64,000 nucleotides of DNA from an uncultured Lachnospiraceae bacterium. Its GTDB lineage: Bacteria > Bacillota > Clostridia > Lachnospirales > Lachnospiraceae. A program made the translations under genes and the position numbers. The notes below the pieces were generated by a model that saw nothing but the letters and a program-made list of their open reading frames with translations, was not told where the DNA came from and did not search any database. Location: positions 1 to 64,000 of the forward strand of contig CAJUGJ010000017.1 in assembly GCA_910586015.1 (NCBI GenBank), in the 5' to 3' direction. Shown piece after piece: positions 25,871 to 35,115 of this stretch (position 1 is the first letter of the stretch; each line of letters begins with the position of its first letter).

Positions 25871-26803
25871 ATGACGTATTTCAAAAAGAGAAATGGAAAA
25901 TGGAAACTTACTCTGCGTGGTAAGGATGCAAGAGCAGGTTATTTGTTTATCCTTCCTTTCCTAATTGGCTTTTTTGGACTGTTTGTCAGTATGCTGATAA
26001 AATCGATTTCTTTTAGCTTTAGTAATATGGAAGTTGGAGCAGATGGATACATTTTAACTAAAGCTGCAAAAAGTGGTTTTGAACATTATATTCGAGCATT
26101 TACGATTGATCCAGATTTTAATTTAAGACTTGGAAAATCTATTGCAAAAATGTGTACGACCGTTCCTTTGATTTTGATATTTAGTTTCTTCGCCGCTAAT
26201 ATTTTAAATCAAAAGTTTAAAGGAAGAGCGATTGCAAGAAGTATCTTTTTCTTTCCGGTAATTTTGACTTCTGGAATTATTTTAGGAATCGAACAGTCCG
26301 ATTTATTATTAAGTTCTATGAACGGAGAGGCTATGACAAGTACAGAAGATTTGGAATCCATGATAGGAGTGACACGGTTTTTGACACAATATACTTCTCT
26401 TCCAAGCGAAATCATTATGTATTTATCGAATGCTGTTACTGGAATTTATGATATTGTAATTGCGTCAGGTGTTCAGATTCTTGTGTTTTTAGCGGGCTTA
26501 CAATCAATTTCTCCAAGTTTATATGAGGCATCCAATATGGAAGGAGCCACTGGCTGGGAAAATTTTTGGAAGATTACTTTTCCAATGATCAGTCCATTGA
26601 TTTTAGTCAATGCTCTCTATACAATTATCGATTCGTTTACCAGTGCAGGTAATGAGATGATGAGCAGTATTACTTCAACCATTTTTACTGATGTTAAATA
26701 TGGATATGGTTCAGCGATGGCATGGATTTATTTTATAGCGATTGCACTTATTTTAGTAGTAGTAGGTGGAATTATTTCGAAACATGTATTCTATTATGAT
26801 TAA
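25871..26803 (+). CDS. Sugar ABC transporter permease, MalF type (pair 2)
   Basis: Second MalF-like permease of the locus. A hydrophobic segment near 24-45 is followed by a short extracytoplasmic part, and helices follow from about residue 95. The EAA loop reads YEASNMEGATGWENFWKITFP. It has diverged clearly from the first MalF-like protein, so a second transporter with other specificity is likely. It starts two bases after the DUF5696-like gene, and the next permease starts 13 bases after its stop. Confidence 0.92.
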   Translation: MTYFKKRNGKWKLTLRGKDARAGYLFILPFLIGFFGLFVSMLIKSISFSFSNMEVGADGYILTKAAKSGFEHYIRAFTIDPDFNLRLGKSIAKMCTTVPLILIFSFFAANILNQKFKGRAIARSIFFFPVILTSGIILGIEQSDLLLSSMNGEAMTSTEDLESMIGVTRFLTQYTSLPSEIIMYLSNAVTGIYDIVIASGVQILVFLAGLQSISPSLYEASNMEGATGWENFWKITFPMISPLILVNALYTIIDSFTSAGNEMMSSITSTIFTDVKYGYGSAMAWIYFIAIALILVVVGGIISKHVFYYD

Positions 26804-26816
26804 AGGAGGGGAGAGG

Positions 26817-27812
26817 ATGAAAACAACTGCAAAGACAATAAAAAAGACAAAAGTACCAAAAGCACTCAAGCAGCAGATTCTCCTAGCTAAAATCTCCTCT
26901 ATTTTGTGGAAGATCGTGCGAGGAACAATCGTCATTGGAATCTGTTTTGTTATCTTATATCCATTGTTTGTTAAGTTTAGTGTTTCGATTATGGAAGAAA
27001 ATGATCTTTATGATTCTACTATAAAGTACATACCAAAACATTTTACACTAAACAACTATAAATTAGCATTAGAAGGCATGAAATATACTAAGACATTTTT
27101 TAATACATTTGCTCTGTCTTTTTTGACGGCATTTCTTCAATTAGCAGCTTGTCTGTTTACTGCTTATGGTTTTGCAAGATTTCAGTTTCCGGGAAAGAAA
27201 ATTTTATTCGCCTGTGTGTTGCTTACCTTGATAGTGCCTCCTCAAGTATTAATGCTTCCAATGTTCATGAAGTTTCGTTTTTTTGACTTTTTCGGAATTG
27301 CAGAAGCTGTAACAGGAAACAGTATCAATTTGATTGACTCGTTCTGGCCGTTTTTGATTTCAGCAATCACTACTATGGGATTTAAAAATGGACTTTACAT
27401 CTATATGCTACGACAGTTTTTTAAGGGAATGCCAAAAGAATTAGAAGAGGCTGCATATGTAGATGGAAGTGGAAGATTTCGTACTTTTTTCCAAATCATG
27501 CTTCCAAGTGCAAAGTCTATGATGGTGACAGTATTCCTATTTGGATTTGTATGGCAGTGGACAGATTCTTTTTTCTCAGGAATGTATCTGCCAACATTTA
27601 AAGTAATGGCAAGTGCTTTAAGTTCCTTAGCAGCAGAAGTCGGAAGTCGTTATTCTGATTTTGGAGGTGCTATGAACTTTGTCAGCAAGGGATTTACCTC
27701 TATGATGAACAATACCGGCGTAATTTTAGTAATACTGCCGTTAGTTGTACTTTATCTAGTCTGCCAGAAGTACTTTGTAGAAAGTATTGAACGTTCAGGA
27801 ATCGTAGGATAG
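26817..27812 (+). CDS. Sugar ABC transporter permease, MalG type (pair 2)
   Basis: Partner of the preceding permease. The EAA loop is LEEAAYVDGSGRFRTFFQIMLP. Start 26817 is chosen because AAAGGAGGGGAGAGG lies directly upstream; the longer reading overlaps the previous gene without a ribosome binding site. The C-terminus FVESIERSGIVG is typical. The lipoprotein binding protein follows. Confidence 0.92.
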   Translation: MKTTAKTIKKTKVPKALKQQILLAKISSILWKIVRGTIVIGICFVILYPLFVKFSVSIMEENDLYDSTIKYIPKHFTLNNYKLALEGMKYTKTFFNTFALSFLTAFLQLAACLFTAYGFARFQFPGKKILFACVLLTLIVPPQVLMLPMFMKFRFFDFFGIAEAVTGNSINLIDSFWPFLISAITTMGFKNGLYIYMLRQFFKGMPKELEEAAYVDGSGRFRTFFQIMLPSAKSMMVTVFLFGFVWQWTDSFFSGMYLPTFKVMASALSSLAAEVGSRYSDFGGAMNFVSKGFTSMMNNTGVILVILPLVVLYLVCQKYFVESIERSGIVG

Positions 27813-27914
27813 AAAGTAGAATATAAAAGACGGCAGACAGTATAGGAGGTGATAGTACAAAAACAAACAGAAATCCAGAAACAAAAAAGAAGGGAATTTT
27901 AAGGAGGAAAGGGC

Positions 27915-29390
27915 ATGAGAAAGAGTAAAAAAGCATTAGCACTTTTATTGACAACAGCTATGATAGCATCTTTAGGAGCATGTGGAAAAAAAGATACAGA
28001 TAATGATACAAAGTCCACTCCAACTCCACAGACACAAGATCAGGACAAAAATACTACTCCAGAGGCAACTCCAGAAACAACACCAAACGAGCCAAAGTAT
28101 GATTTTGGAGGTCGTGTTTTAAAGATTGGTTCATATTATGATATGACACCAAATCCAGAGGACAGTGCATATAAACAGGCATTGGCAGAGAGAATTGCAT
28201 TTGTAGAAGAAAACTATAACTGTAAAATCGAATTTGTTTCTATTCCTGATGATTATACCGCAGCATATATTACTTCTGTATTATCTGGAGAACCGATTTG
28301 TGATATTGGTTATATTATGAGTTACAGACTTCTTCCTGCATTAATTGAAGGAGGAATTGCCTATCCAGTCAGTGATTTAGGAGTATTTGATTTTAATGAA
28401 TATAAATGGCGTCCAGACTATATTGAAGCAGGAAATTATAAGGGAAAGAATTATTCCTTTATGACCAAAGATCCAGAAATAAGATACGGAATATTCTGGA
28501 ATAAAACATTATTTAAGAAATATGGATTGCCAGATTTGTATGAATTAGTCGAAAAAGGCGAATGGACTTGGGAAAAATTCCGTGAAATATGTTTAGCAGG
28601 AAATAAGGATTTAGATGGCGATGGAACAAATGATATCTGGGGCTTTAACGAAAGAGAAAGTTTGGAGTGGTGCTATTTATACTCCAACGGAGCAGATGTA
28701 ATACAGAAAACAGACAGTGGAGTTAATGTCAATCTCTCTGATCCAAAGGTTATCGAAGCACTTGAAGAATTTCAGGATTTTACACAAAATGTTCCTCACG
28801 AGGGTGGATGGTTAGGAGACTGGCTACAACAGATTAAAAACTTCAGAGATGGTAAGGTTATGATGTGTTTGGAGGAATTTTGGATTTCTTATTCACACTT
28901 AGGCGAAATGCAGGATGAATTTGGATTTGTTCCATTTCCAAAGGGACCTTCTGCAACAGACTGGTCTTGCTATGGAAAAGAAGTTGCACCAAGATTTATG
29001 TTAAATGGTATTGACAAACCAGAGGAAGCTGCGTTAATCTATGATCTGATCACAGATGTAGTGGAAACAGAAGAAGAATGGGATGACTTAATGGAAGCAC
29101 AGTTAGAAGCATGGGCAAGTGATGCAGAAACTGTTTCGATCTGTATGAATATTCTCAACAATGGTTTGGTTACTATTAATCCAATTAAAGGTTTTGGCGA
29201 TTTAAATACAACAATGAGTAATATGTTTGGTGATATTAGAAATGCTACATCTACTCCTCAGACAGCGATTGAAACCTATACTCCAGCGATTGATGCAGCA
29301 ATTGCCGATATTCAAAATTATGACTACGATACAGAGATGAAAGAAACAATGGATAAGTTTTTAAACCCAGAGGAAGAAGAAACCGAATAA
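27915..29390 (+). CDS. Sugar-binding lipoprotein of ABC transporter 2
   Basis: 491 residues. Signal peptide with a clear lipobox LGAC (Cys23), then a Thr/Pro-rich linker (about 28-60), then an extracellular solute-binding fold of the family 1 type (about 65-485) with GEPICDIGYIMSYRLLPAL, YGIFWNKTLFKKYGLPDL and DGTNDIWGF. It should be tethered to the outer face of the membrane and feed the pair-2 permeases just upstream. The acidic tail EEEETE is unusual but short. AAGGAGGAAAGG precedes the ATG. Confidence 0.9.
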   Translation: MRKSKKALALLLTTAMIASLGACGKKDTDNDTKSTPTPQTQDQDKNTTPEATPETTPNEPKYDFGGRVLKIGSYYDMTPNPEDSAYKQALAERIAFVEENYNCKIEFVSIPDDYTAAYITSVLSGEPICDIGYIMSYRLLPALIEGGIAYPVSDLGVFDFNEYKWRPDYIEAGNYKGKNYSFMTKDPEIRYGIFWNKTLFKKYGLPDLYELVEKGEWTWEKFREICLAGNKDLDGDGTNDIWGFNERESLEWCYLYSNGADVIQKTDSGVNVNLSDPKVIEALEEFQDFTQNVPHEGGWLGDWLQQIKNFRDGKVMMCLEEFWISYSHLGEMQDEFGFVPFPKGPSATDWSCYGKEVAPRFMLNGIDKPEEAALIYDLITDVVETEEEWDDLMEAQLEAWASDAETVSICMNILNNGLVTINPIKGFGDLNTTMSNMFGDIRNATSTPQTAIETYTPAIDAAIADIQNYDYDTEMKETMDKFLNPEEEETE

Positions 29391-29425
29391 ATAAAAAAGG
29401 TTAGCTAGATAGAGAAAAAGATAGA

Positions 29426-29476
29426 GAAAGGGCGGCCGCAAGCAGAGTTAGGCTGGTTGTGACTGCCCTCTTTTTA
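29426..29476 (+). terminator. Possible terminator or attenuator inside the locus
   Basis: An imperfect stem closed by AGGGC/GCCCT with a large GC-rich loop is followed by CTTTTT, between the binding-protein gene and the second GH43. It may lower expression of the last two genes. The stem is weak. Confidence 0.45.
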
Positions 29477-29516
29477 TAAGTTTGTTTAAAAATAAATACT
29501 ATGGAGGTAAAAATAA

Positions 29517-30464
29517 ATGAAAAATGGCGTTATTCTTTATGATGATAGAGGAGAAGTATTACATGCCCATGGAGGATATATGCTGTATGAAAACGGATAT
29601 TTTTACTGGTTTGGAGAAAACCGTACAGGAGATATTCGGGTTTCTTGTTATCGCTCTAAAGATCTAGAACATTGGGAATTTAGAAATCATGTTCTCACCT
29701 GTGATTCAAAAGTGCAAGAACATTACATCAGAAGTGATACTAGACTACGAAAGGAAGTCACTTTAAAAGATGGAAGTAAAAAGATGGGAAGCTGTAATAT
29801 AGAACGCCCAAAAGTATTATATAATTCTAAAACCAAACAATATGTTATGTGGATGCACTACGAAAATGGAGTACATTATGGGGATGCCAGATGTGCAGTT
29901 GCTGTCAGTGATAAAATTGATGGCGATTATACATATTATGGAAGTTTCAATCCAATTGGAAATATGTCAAGAGATTGTACTGTATTTAAGGAAGAAGATG
30001 GAACCGCTTATTTTATTTCCGCTGCTAGAGAAAATGCAGATTTAATTATATATCGTCTTACAGAGGATTACTTGGCTATTGATGAACAGGTTCGAATACT
30101 GTGGCCGGGACAGGCAAGAGAAGCCCCTGTTTTATTTAAACGAAATGACCGATACTATATGTTAAGTAGTGCTTGTACTGGATGGCTTCCAAATCAGGGA
30201 AAATATGCTATATCAGACAGTCTGACTGGAAGGTGGAGTACATTAAAACCATTTGGAGATAAAACGACATATGATAGTCAACCTGCATTTATTCTACCAT
30301 TAGAAACAGCAGGTGGAGTAGAATGGATTTATGTTGGAGATCGCTGGAATGGAGAAAATTATCCAGCATCTACTTATGTATTTTTCCCACTTCATTTTAA
30401 TGAAATAGGTGAACTCACTTTAGAAAACTGCGAAGAAATGGATTGGAAAAAATATCTTATCTAA
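29517..30464 (+). CDS. GH43-type glycoside hydrolase without signal peptide
   Basis: 315 residues, essentially only the five-bladed catalytic domain. It starts GEVLHAHGGYMLYENGYFYW and has NIERPKVLYN, MSRDCTVF and AREAPVLFKR, the same motif order as the first GH43 of the locus. With no signal peptide it should act in the cytoplasm on imported oligosaccharides. The AHGG-type start places it near the exo-beta-1,3-galactanase group; the exact linkage cannot be read from sequence. GGAGG lies upstream of the ATG. The LacI gene follows after 21 bases. Confidence 0.83.
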   Translation: MKNGVILYDDRGEVLHAHGGYMLYENGYFYWFGENRTGDIRVSCYRSKDLEHWEFRNHVLTCDSKVQEHYIRSDTRLRKEVTLKDGSKKMGSCNIERPKVLYNSKTKQYVMWMHYENGVHYGDARCAVAVSDKIDGDYTYYGSFNPIGNMSRDCTVFKEEDGTAYFISAARENADLIIYRLTEDYLAIDEQVRILWPGQAREAPVLFKRNDRYYMLSSACTGWLPNQGKYAISDSLTGRWSTLKPFGDKTTYDSQPAFILPLETAGGVEWIYVGDRWNGENYPASTYVFFPLHFNEIGELTLENCEEMDWKKYLI

Positions 30465-30485
30465 TGATCAAAAGATGGAGGCGAT

Positions 30486-31514
30486 ATGGGGAAAAAAAGT
30501 ATAACAATTTATGATATTGCAAAAGAAGCAGGAGTGTCTGCGTCAATGGTATCAAGAGTGGTGTCAGGAAAGGGTTCTGTTTCTGAAGGAAACCGGGTAC
30601 GGATTCAACAGATCTTAAAAGAAAATAATTTTAAACCAAATGCTGTTGCCAGAGGACTTCAACAGCAACGCAGTAAAATGATTGGCTTTTTACTTCCACA
30701 TATTGCAAATCAATATTTTTCTTCTGTTTACTATGAATTTGAAAAATGGGCTTCTGAACAGGGTTTTATGACTATCTTATTCAATGGAAAAAATGATTGG
30801 GGTACAGAGCTGAAACTTCTTCATATCATGGAAGAAAGTAGAGTGGAAGCTATTGTAATTATGGGGGGAAATGCAGATGCAGTAGAAGTCCCCAAGGAGT
30901 ATTATCAGGAAGTAACAAGAATCAATCAGACAATTCCCTGTGTAATTTGTGGAGAACAGGCAGGACGTTTTGATTGTATTGGTGTTCATCCAGACAGTCA
31001 AAGTGCTGGTGAGTTAGTAAAACATTTGTATTCGCTTGGAGTAGAGAGTCTTGGAATTTTTGGAGGGGCAGAGGGCACATATCCTTCTGTTTTGAAAAAA
31101 AATAAATTTATTGAAACAGCACGAGAGTATAATATTACGATGTTGCAGGAATGGATTTTAGGAAACTCGTATGATGTGGCAGATGGTGCCGAGGCAATGA
31201 AAGAACTTTTAAAAGAAAAGAAACTTCCAAAAGCAGTATGTTGTATCAATGATCATGTTGCTGTCGGAGCAATTAATACTGCAATAGCAGCAGGATTAAA
31301 AATTCCAGAAGACATTGCATTTACTGGATATGATGGGGTGGAAATTGCATCTATTATCCATCCCTCTATTACTACAATGCAGTATGACTATGAACAATAT
31401 GGAAGTAAGATTTTTTCTGCCGTAGAAAAACTAATTCAGGGAAAAACTTGTCCAAATATGACTTTAATTGATAGTAAAATGATAATTGGAGAAAGTACCC
31501 AAAAGAATACATAG
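30486..31514 (+). CDS. LacI-family transcriptional regulator
   Basis: An N-terminal LacI helix-turn-helix (residues 4-58: TIYDIAKEAGVSASMVSRVV, then the hinge helix NAVARGLQQQ) is followed by a periplasmic-binding-like sugar sensor (about 62-340). It is the last gene of the carbohydrate locus and probably represses it through the palindrome at 14111-14146. GGAGGCGAT precedes the ATG. The effector sugar is unknown. Confidence 0.9.
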   Translation: MGKKSITIYDIAKEAGVSASMVSRVVSGKGSVSEGNRVRIQQILKENNFKPNAVARGLQQQRSKMIGFLLPHIANQYFSSVYYEFEKWASEQGFMTILFNGKNDWGTELKLLHIMEESRVEAIVIMGGNADAVEVPKEYYQEVTRINQTIPCVICGEQAGRFDCIGVHPDSQSAGELVKHLYSLGVESLGIFGGAEGTYPSVLKKNKFIETAREYNITMLQEWILGNSYDVADGAEAMKELLKEKKLPKAVCCINDHVAVGAINTAIAAGLKIPEDIAFTGYDGVEIASIIHPSITTMQYDYEQYGSKIFSAVEKLIQGKTCPNMTLIDSKMIIGESTQKNT

Positions 31515-31648
31515 AAGATAAGAATGGACAGGAATATCTATACACAAACAGTCATATACTCTAATAAGCATACCCGTGACTGTTAGTGGAAAATTTTCTC
31601 GCTTTCATCTAGTGAGTGTTGCCACGGGATCAAAGGAGGGATTTTCGA

Positions 31649-33214
31649 GTGGAACTGGTTAAGAAAAATATTCATATGAATAAATCGAAATGCAAAAGCA
31701 ATTTGCAGTTGACACTAGAAGATGACTTTAATGTTCCGGACTCTAAACCGGATGTAGAGAAAATTATTAAGACTCAGGGTGAAGTAAAATTTGAAGAGCA
31801 GAAAGCAAACGGAAATAAACTTCATGTACGAGGAGCATTAGTTTTTCAAACTCTTTATATCAGTGAAGAACACTCTCATCCGATACATAGCATGAATGCA
31901 CAAATTCCATTTGATGAAACAATTCATATGGAGACAGATTGTAATCAAGATGAGGTAACCATTCGCGTGGAGTTAGAAGATCTGAGTTCAGGATTGATTA
32001 ATTCCAGAAAGTTAAGTGTGCGTGCCCTGTTGCATCTGTCTGTTTCAGCAGATGAAATTCATGATGAAGAGGGTGCAGTAGCAACGGAAGAAGATGGTGT
32101 ACAGACCATTTTTAAAACGATTGATGTAACTGGAATCGCTGTCAGTAAAAAAGATGCCTATCGATTCCGAGATGAAATTGTACTGCCTTCTGGAAAGGGA
32201 AGTATTTCAGAATTACTGTATAATGAAATCGATTTAAAAAATACAGATATTCGATTGTTAGCAGATAAGTTTACAGTAAAGGGTGAAATCAGTGTTTTCT
32301 TTCTTTATGCTGGTGAGGGAGAAGAAACACCATTTGAATATTATGAAACAGAACTTCCATTTAGTGCATCTATTGACTGTAATGGATGTATGGAAGAAAT
32401 GATTCAAAATATTTTAATTACACTAGGAAGTACCAATTTAGAAGTAAAACCAGATGCAGATGGAGAAGAAAGACTTGTTTCAGTAGAAGCTGTATTAGAT
32501 ATGACAATTCGGATCTATGAAGAGGTATCTTTAGAATTAGTAAAAGATCTCTATTCTCCTGCAAAAAATTTAACCCCTATCTTTAAAAATGTAACCTATG
32601 AAAATTTGATGCTTAAAAATACGAATAAAGCAAAGGTAACAGGACGTGTAAAAATCAATCCGGATGATCCTAGAGTTCTTCAAATCTGCCATGCAAGAGG
32701 AACTGCTAAAATCGATGAATTAATTAAAAATGAAACTGGTTTGATGGCAGAAGGAATCATTGAAACAGGAATCTTTTATATCAGTGCAGATGATGAAAAA
32801 CCACTTCAAGCATTAAAAGCAGTTCTTACATTTTCTCAGCAGATTGAAGTTGCAAATATGAGTGAGAATTCATTATTTGAGGTATGGCCAGAAGTAGAAC
32901 AGGTCAGTGTAATGATGCTTGATACAGAAGAGGTAGAAGTTAAAGCAGTTCTTGCTCTAAATGCCACGATTTTTGAGCAGAAACAGGAACAGTTTATGGT
33001 CGATGTAAATGAAGAACCATTAGATTATGAGAAACTTCAAAAAATGCCCGGATTAATTGGATATGTCGTAAAAGCAGAAGATTCTCTTTGGGATATTGCA
33101 AAACGGTATTATACTACAGTAAATGCAATCAAGGAACTAAATGAATTAGAAACAGACCAGATTGCTACAGGGGATCACCTTTTAATCTTAAAAGAAGCAG
33201 CAAAATTTTTATAA
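31649..33214 (+). CDS. SPOCS (DUF3794) repeat protein with C-terminal LysM domain
   Basis: 521 residues. The N-terminus LTLEDDFNVPDSKPDVEKII is the typical start of Clostridial DUF3794/SPOCS proteins, followed by three or so SPOCS-like beta domains (about 30-145, 165-290 and 315-440). A LysM peptidoglycan-binding domain ends the chain (about 470-518: YVVKAEDSLWDIAKRYYTTV). Relatives are linked to spore coat or spore envelope morphogenesis, so production in the mother cell during sporulation is likely. The start is GTG 31649 with AAAGGAGGG eight bases upstream. A stem (ACAGTCA with TGACTGT, about 31548-31580) lies in the leader. Confidence 0.85.
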   Translation: MELVKKNIHMNKSKCKSNLQLTLEDDFNVPDSKPDVEKIIKTQGEVKFEEQKANGNKLHVRGALVFQTLYISEEHSHPIHSMNAQIPFDETIHMETDCNQDEVTIRVELEDLSSGLINSRKLSVRALLHLSVSADEIHDEEGAVATEEDGVQTIFKTIDVTGIAVSKKDAYRFRDEIVLPSGKGSISELLYNEIDLKNTDIRLLADKFTVKGEISVFFLYAGEGEETPFEYYETELPFSASIDCNGCMEEMIQNILITLGSTNLEVKPDADGEERLVSVEAVLDMTIRIYEEVSLELVKDLYSPAKNLTPIFKNVTYENLMLKNTNKAKVTGRVKINPDDPRVLQICHARGTAKIDELIKNETGLMAEGIIETGIFYISADDEKPLQALKAVLTFSQQIEVANMSENSLFEVWPEVEQVSVMMLDTEEVEVKAVLALNATIFEQKQEQFMVDVNEEPLDYEKLQKMPGLIGYVVKAEDSLWDIAKRYYTTVNAIKELNELETDQIATGDHLLILKEAAKFL

Positions 33215-33236
33215 AATTTTATATCAGATTAAATAC

Positions 33237-33301
33237 AAAGAGCTGTCGTACTAAGAAAATCAAACACAAATATCTGATTCTTAGTTCGATAGCTCTTTTT
33301 T
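33237..33301. terminator. Bidirectional intrinsic terminator
   Basis: AAAGAGCTGTCGTACTAAGA pairs with a near-perfect complement ending in AGCTCTTTTT, between convergent genes. Confidence 0.88.
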
Positions 33302-33314
33302 CAGACAAAAAAAA

Positions 33315-33764
33315 TCAGGAAAAAACAGAATGTTGCCGTCTATATGTATCATTATCCTTTTGAAGCAGTTCATTTTGAACCTGAGCAAGTTTTTGCTCCA
33401 AAGTTTTCTTTTTTGTTTTATCTGTTTCCGTATTCAGTTGTTGTTCTAATTTCTTTTGCATCTGTTTTAGTTTTTCAATTTCACGTTCCACTTTATCTGT
33501 ATTGCCTTCACAAATATCTACATTACGATCAGATGCAGTTGGATCATCAAAATAAATTTTAGGATTTCCGCTATTGTCCTTACCAAATCTATATAACCCT
33601 GTTGGTTTTTGTTTTTCCTGTGGGATATATTCATCTGTTATAGGTTTTAGGGAATGGTCTTGGCGTTCATTTTTGGTCTGTTGTGCTTTGGAATTTTCTT
33701 TTACCTCAGAAGCTTTTTCATATGGTTGTATTGTATTAGAAATTATGTTAGAAATTGATTTCAT
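33315..33764 (-). CDS. Hypothetical coiled-coil protein
   Basis: 149 residues, no signal peptide, not assigned to a family. Residues 56-75 (TGLYRFGKDNSGNPKIYFDD) look like a small folded strand pair. Residues 90-135 (VEREIEKLKQMQKKLEQQLN) are a strongly predicted coiled coil. The N-terminal half is polar and probably disordered. GGAGGGG lies before the ATG. It follows the histidine kinase gene on the same strand, 69 bases downstream, with a possible own promoter (TTGAAA-N16-TAAACT) at the end of the kinase gene. Confidence 0.65.
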   Translation of the reverse strand: MKSISNIISNTIQPYEKASEVKENSKAQQTKNERQDHSLKPITDEYIPQEKQKPTGLYRFGKDNSGNPKIYFDDPTASDRNVDICEGNTDKVEREIEKLKQMQKKLEQQLNTETDKTKKKTLEQKLAQVQNELLQKDNDTYRRQHSVFS

Positions 33765-33833
33765 TTATTTCCCCTCCAATCAAAACAGTTTGATTTTAGC
33801 TACGATTTTAGTTTACCGTATCTGTATAAAATT

Positions 33834-35114
33834 TCAAGAGTTTTGATTTGAACTGCTGTCTGATGGTAATGAAATGTTTAATAAGACGTTTAAACAAAAA
33901 TACTGATTTGTGTTATCTATTAATATAGTACCATGATACTTTTTGGCTACTGATTTTATATTCGAAAGTCCGATTCCCATTAATAAAGGAGATTTAGAAC
34001 AACAGGTATTTTTAAATTCCAACCGATAAAAGTCTCCTTGCTGTTCTCCAAAAATATGAATTGATTTTTTTCCCTCAACGAATCTACAGGCGTTAACTGC
34101 ATTATCTAGTGCATTGGAAAAAATGACACATAGATCAAAATTATCTATTCTGCAAATATTCGGAGAAAGTAATGAAACTTCTGTTACAATACCATTCATT
34201 TTTGCAAATGTAAGTTTCTCATCAAGTAAAATGTCTATGACTGGATTCCCTGTTTGATATGAAAAAGACAGAGAAGTCGACGTTATTTTCAATTTTTTAA
34301 GATAACGCTTCGCTTCTTCAACTTTTTTAACATTTAACAGACCATTTAATATACATAAATGATTTTTTATATCATGGCGAAATGATCTTGTTTGTTCATA
34401 ACGCATTTTTGCCTCTACAATATACGTCTTTTGTAATTGAACGATCTGCATTAAAGAAGTAAAAAAGCCTTGTATTTGAAAGCTGTGTAATATATATATC
34501 AATGTTCCTAGTCCAAGTCCCTGCAAAAATAATAGAATAATATGTTTTATAAACTCTTCTAAAGAAAATACATAAAATAAATGATGATAAGAAGTTTGTA
34601 GTATATATAACTCCAAAGAAAAGAAAAAAAGAGTTGGAAATAATAACTGCTTACTATATGATTTATCTTCTTTTAAAGATAAGACTTTTAAGATCAATAT
34701 ATAACAAAAAATACAGATTGTAATAGCAATCAACGTTGCTGAAAGAAGCAGAGGATATAATTGAGGTTTTCCTATTAAACTAGAAAAAATCATCGCTTCT
34801 ACTGAATTGATCATACCAAAAGAAAGCTGAAAGATGTAAATTGCAAGAATTGCAGCAACTAGGGAAACAAAATGTCGATTTCTAAACATAAAACGATTTA
34901 TCCCATACAGTACTATTATCTCTAATCCAATAGCAGGTATTTCAGAAAAGGAAAATTGAATACAAATTTTTTCAATGATACAAAGAAGAAAAAGATAGAT
35001 AACAAAATACCATACCTTTGTTTTTTTATCGAAGATATGACCGGAAAAGGCAATATGTAAAATACTTTGTGAAATAATAGTAAGACTATTCAGACCTAAG
35101 CTAAACCATTCCAT
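33834..35114 (-). CDS. Agr-like sensor histidine kinase
   Basis: 426 residues. About six transmembrane helices fill residues 1-215. A cytoplasmic GHKL kinase region follows: RHDIKNHL (phosphoacceptor histidine about residue 249), the N-box in IFSNALDNAVNAC and the G-box in LLMGIGLSNIKSVA. This is the AgrC/ComD kinase type that usually senses a secreted peptide. Start 35114 follows GGAGAACTTAAT and lies one base after the regulator's stop, so the pair is coupled. No agrB- or agrD-like gene is adjacent. Confidence 0.88.
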   Translation of the reverse strand: MEWFSLGLNSLTIISQSILHIAFSGHIFDKKTKVWYFVIYLFLLCIIEKICIQFSFSEIPAIGLEIIVLYGINRFMFRNRHFVSLVAAILAIYIFQLSFGMINSVEAMIFSSLIGKPQLYPLLLSATLIAITICIFCYILILKVLSLKEDKSYSKQLLFPTLFFFSLELYILQTSYHHLFYVFSLEEFIKHIILLFLQGLGLGTLIYILHSFQIQGFFTSLMQIVQLQKTYIVEAKMRYEQTRSFRHDIKNHLCILNGLLNVKKVEEAKRYLKKLKITSTSLSFSYQTGNPVIDILLDEKLTFAKMNGIVTEVSLLSPNICRIDNFDLCVIFSNALDNAVNACRFVEGKKSIHIFGEQQGDFYRLEFKNTCCSKSPLLMGIGLSNIKSVAKKYHGTILIDNTNQYFCLNVLLNISLPSDSSSNQNS

Positions 35115-35115
35115 A

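Noticed and set aside
31540..31585. Possible sigma-E promoter before the SPOCS-LysM gene
   Set aside because: CATA-type elements are present but the spacing between them is only about 10-12 bases, too short for the consensus.
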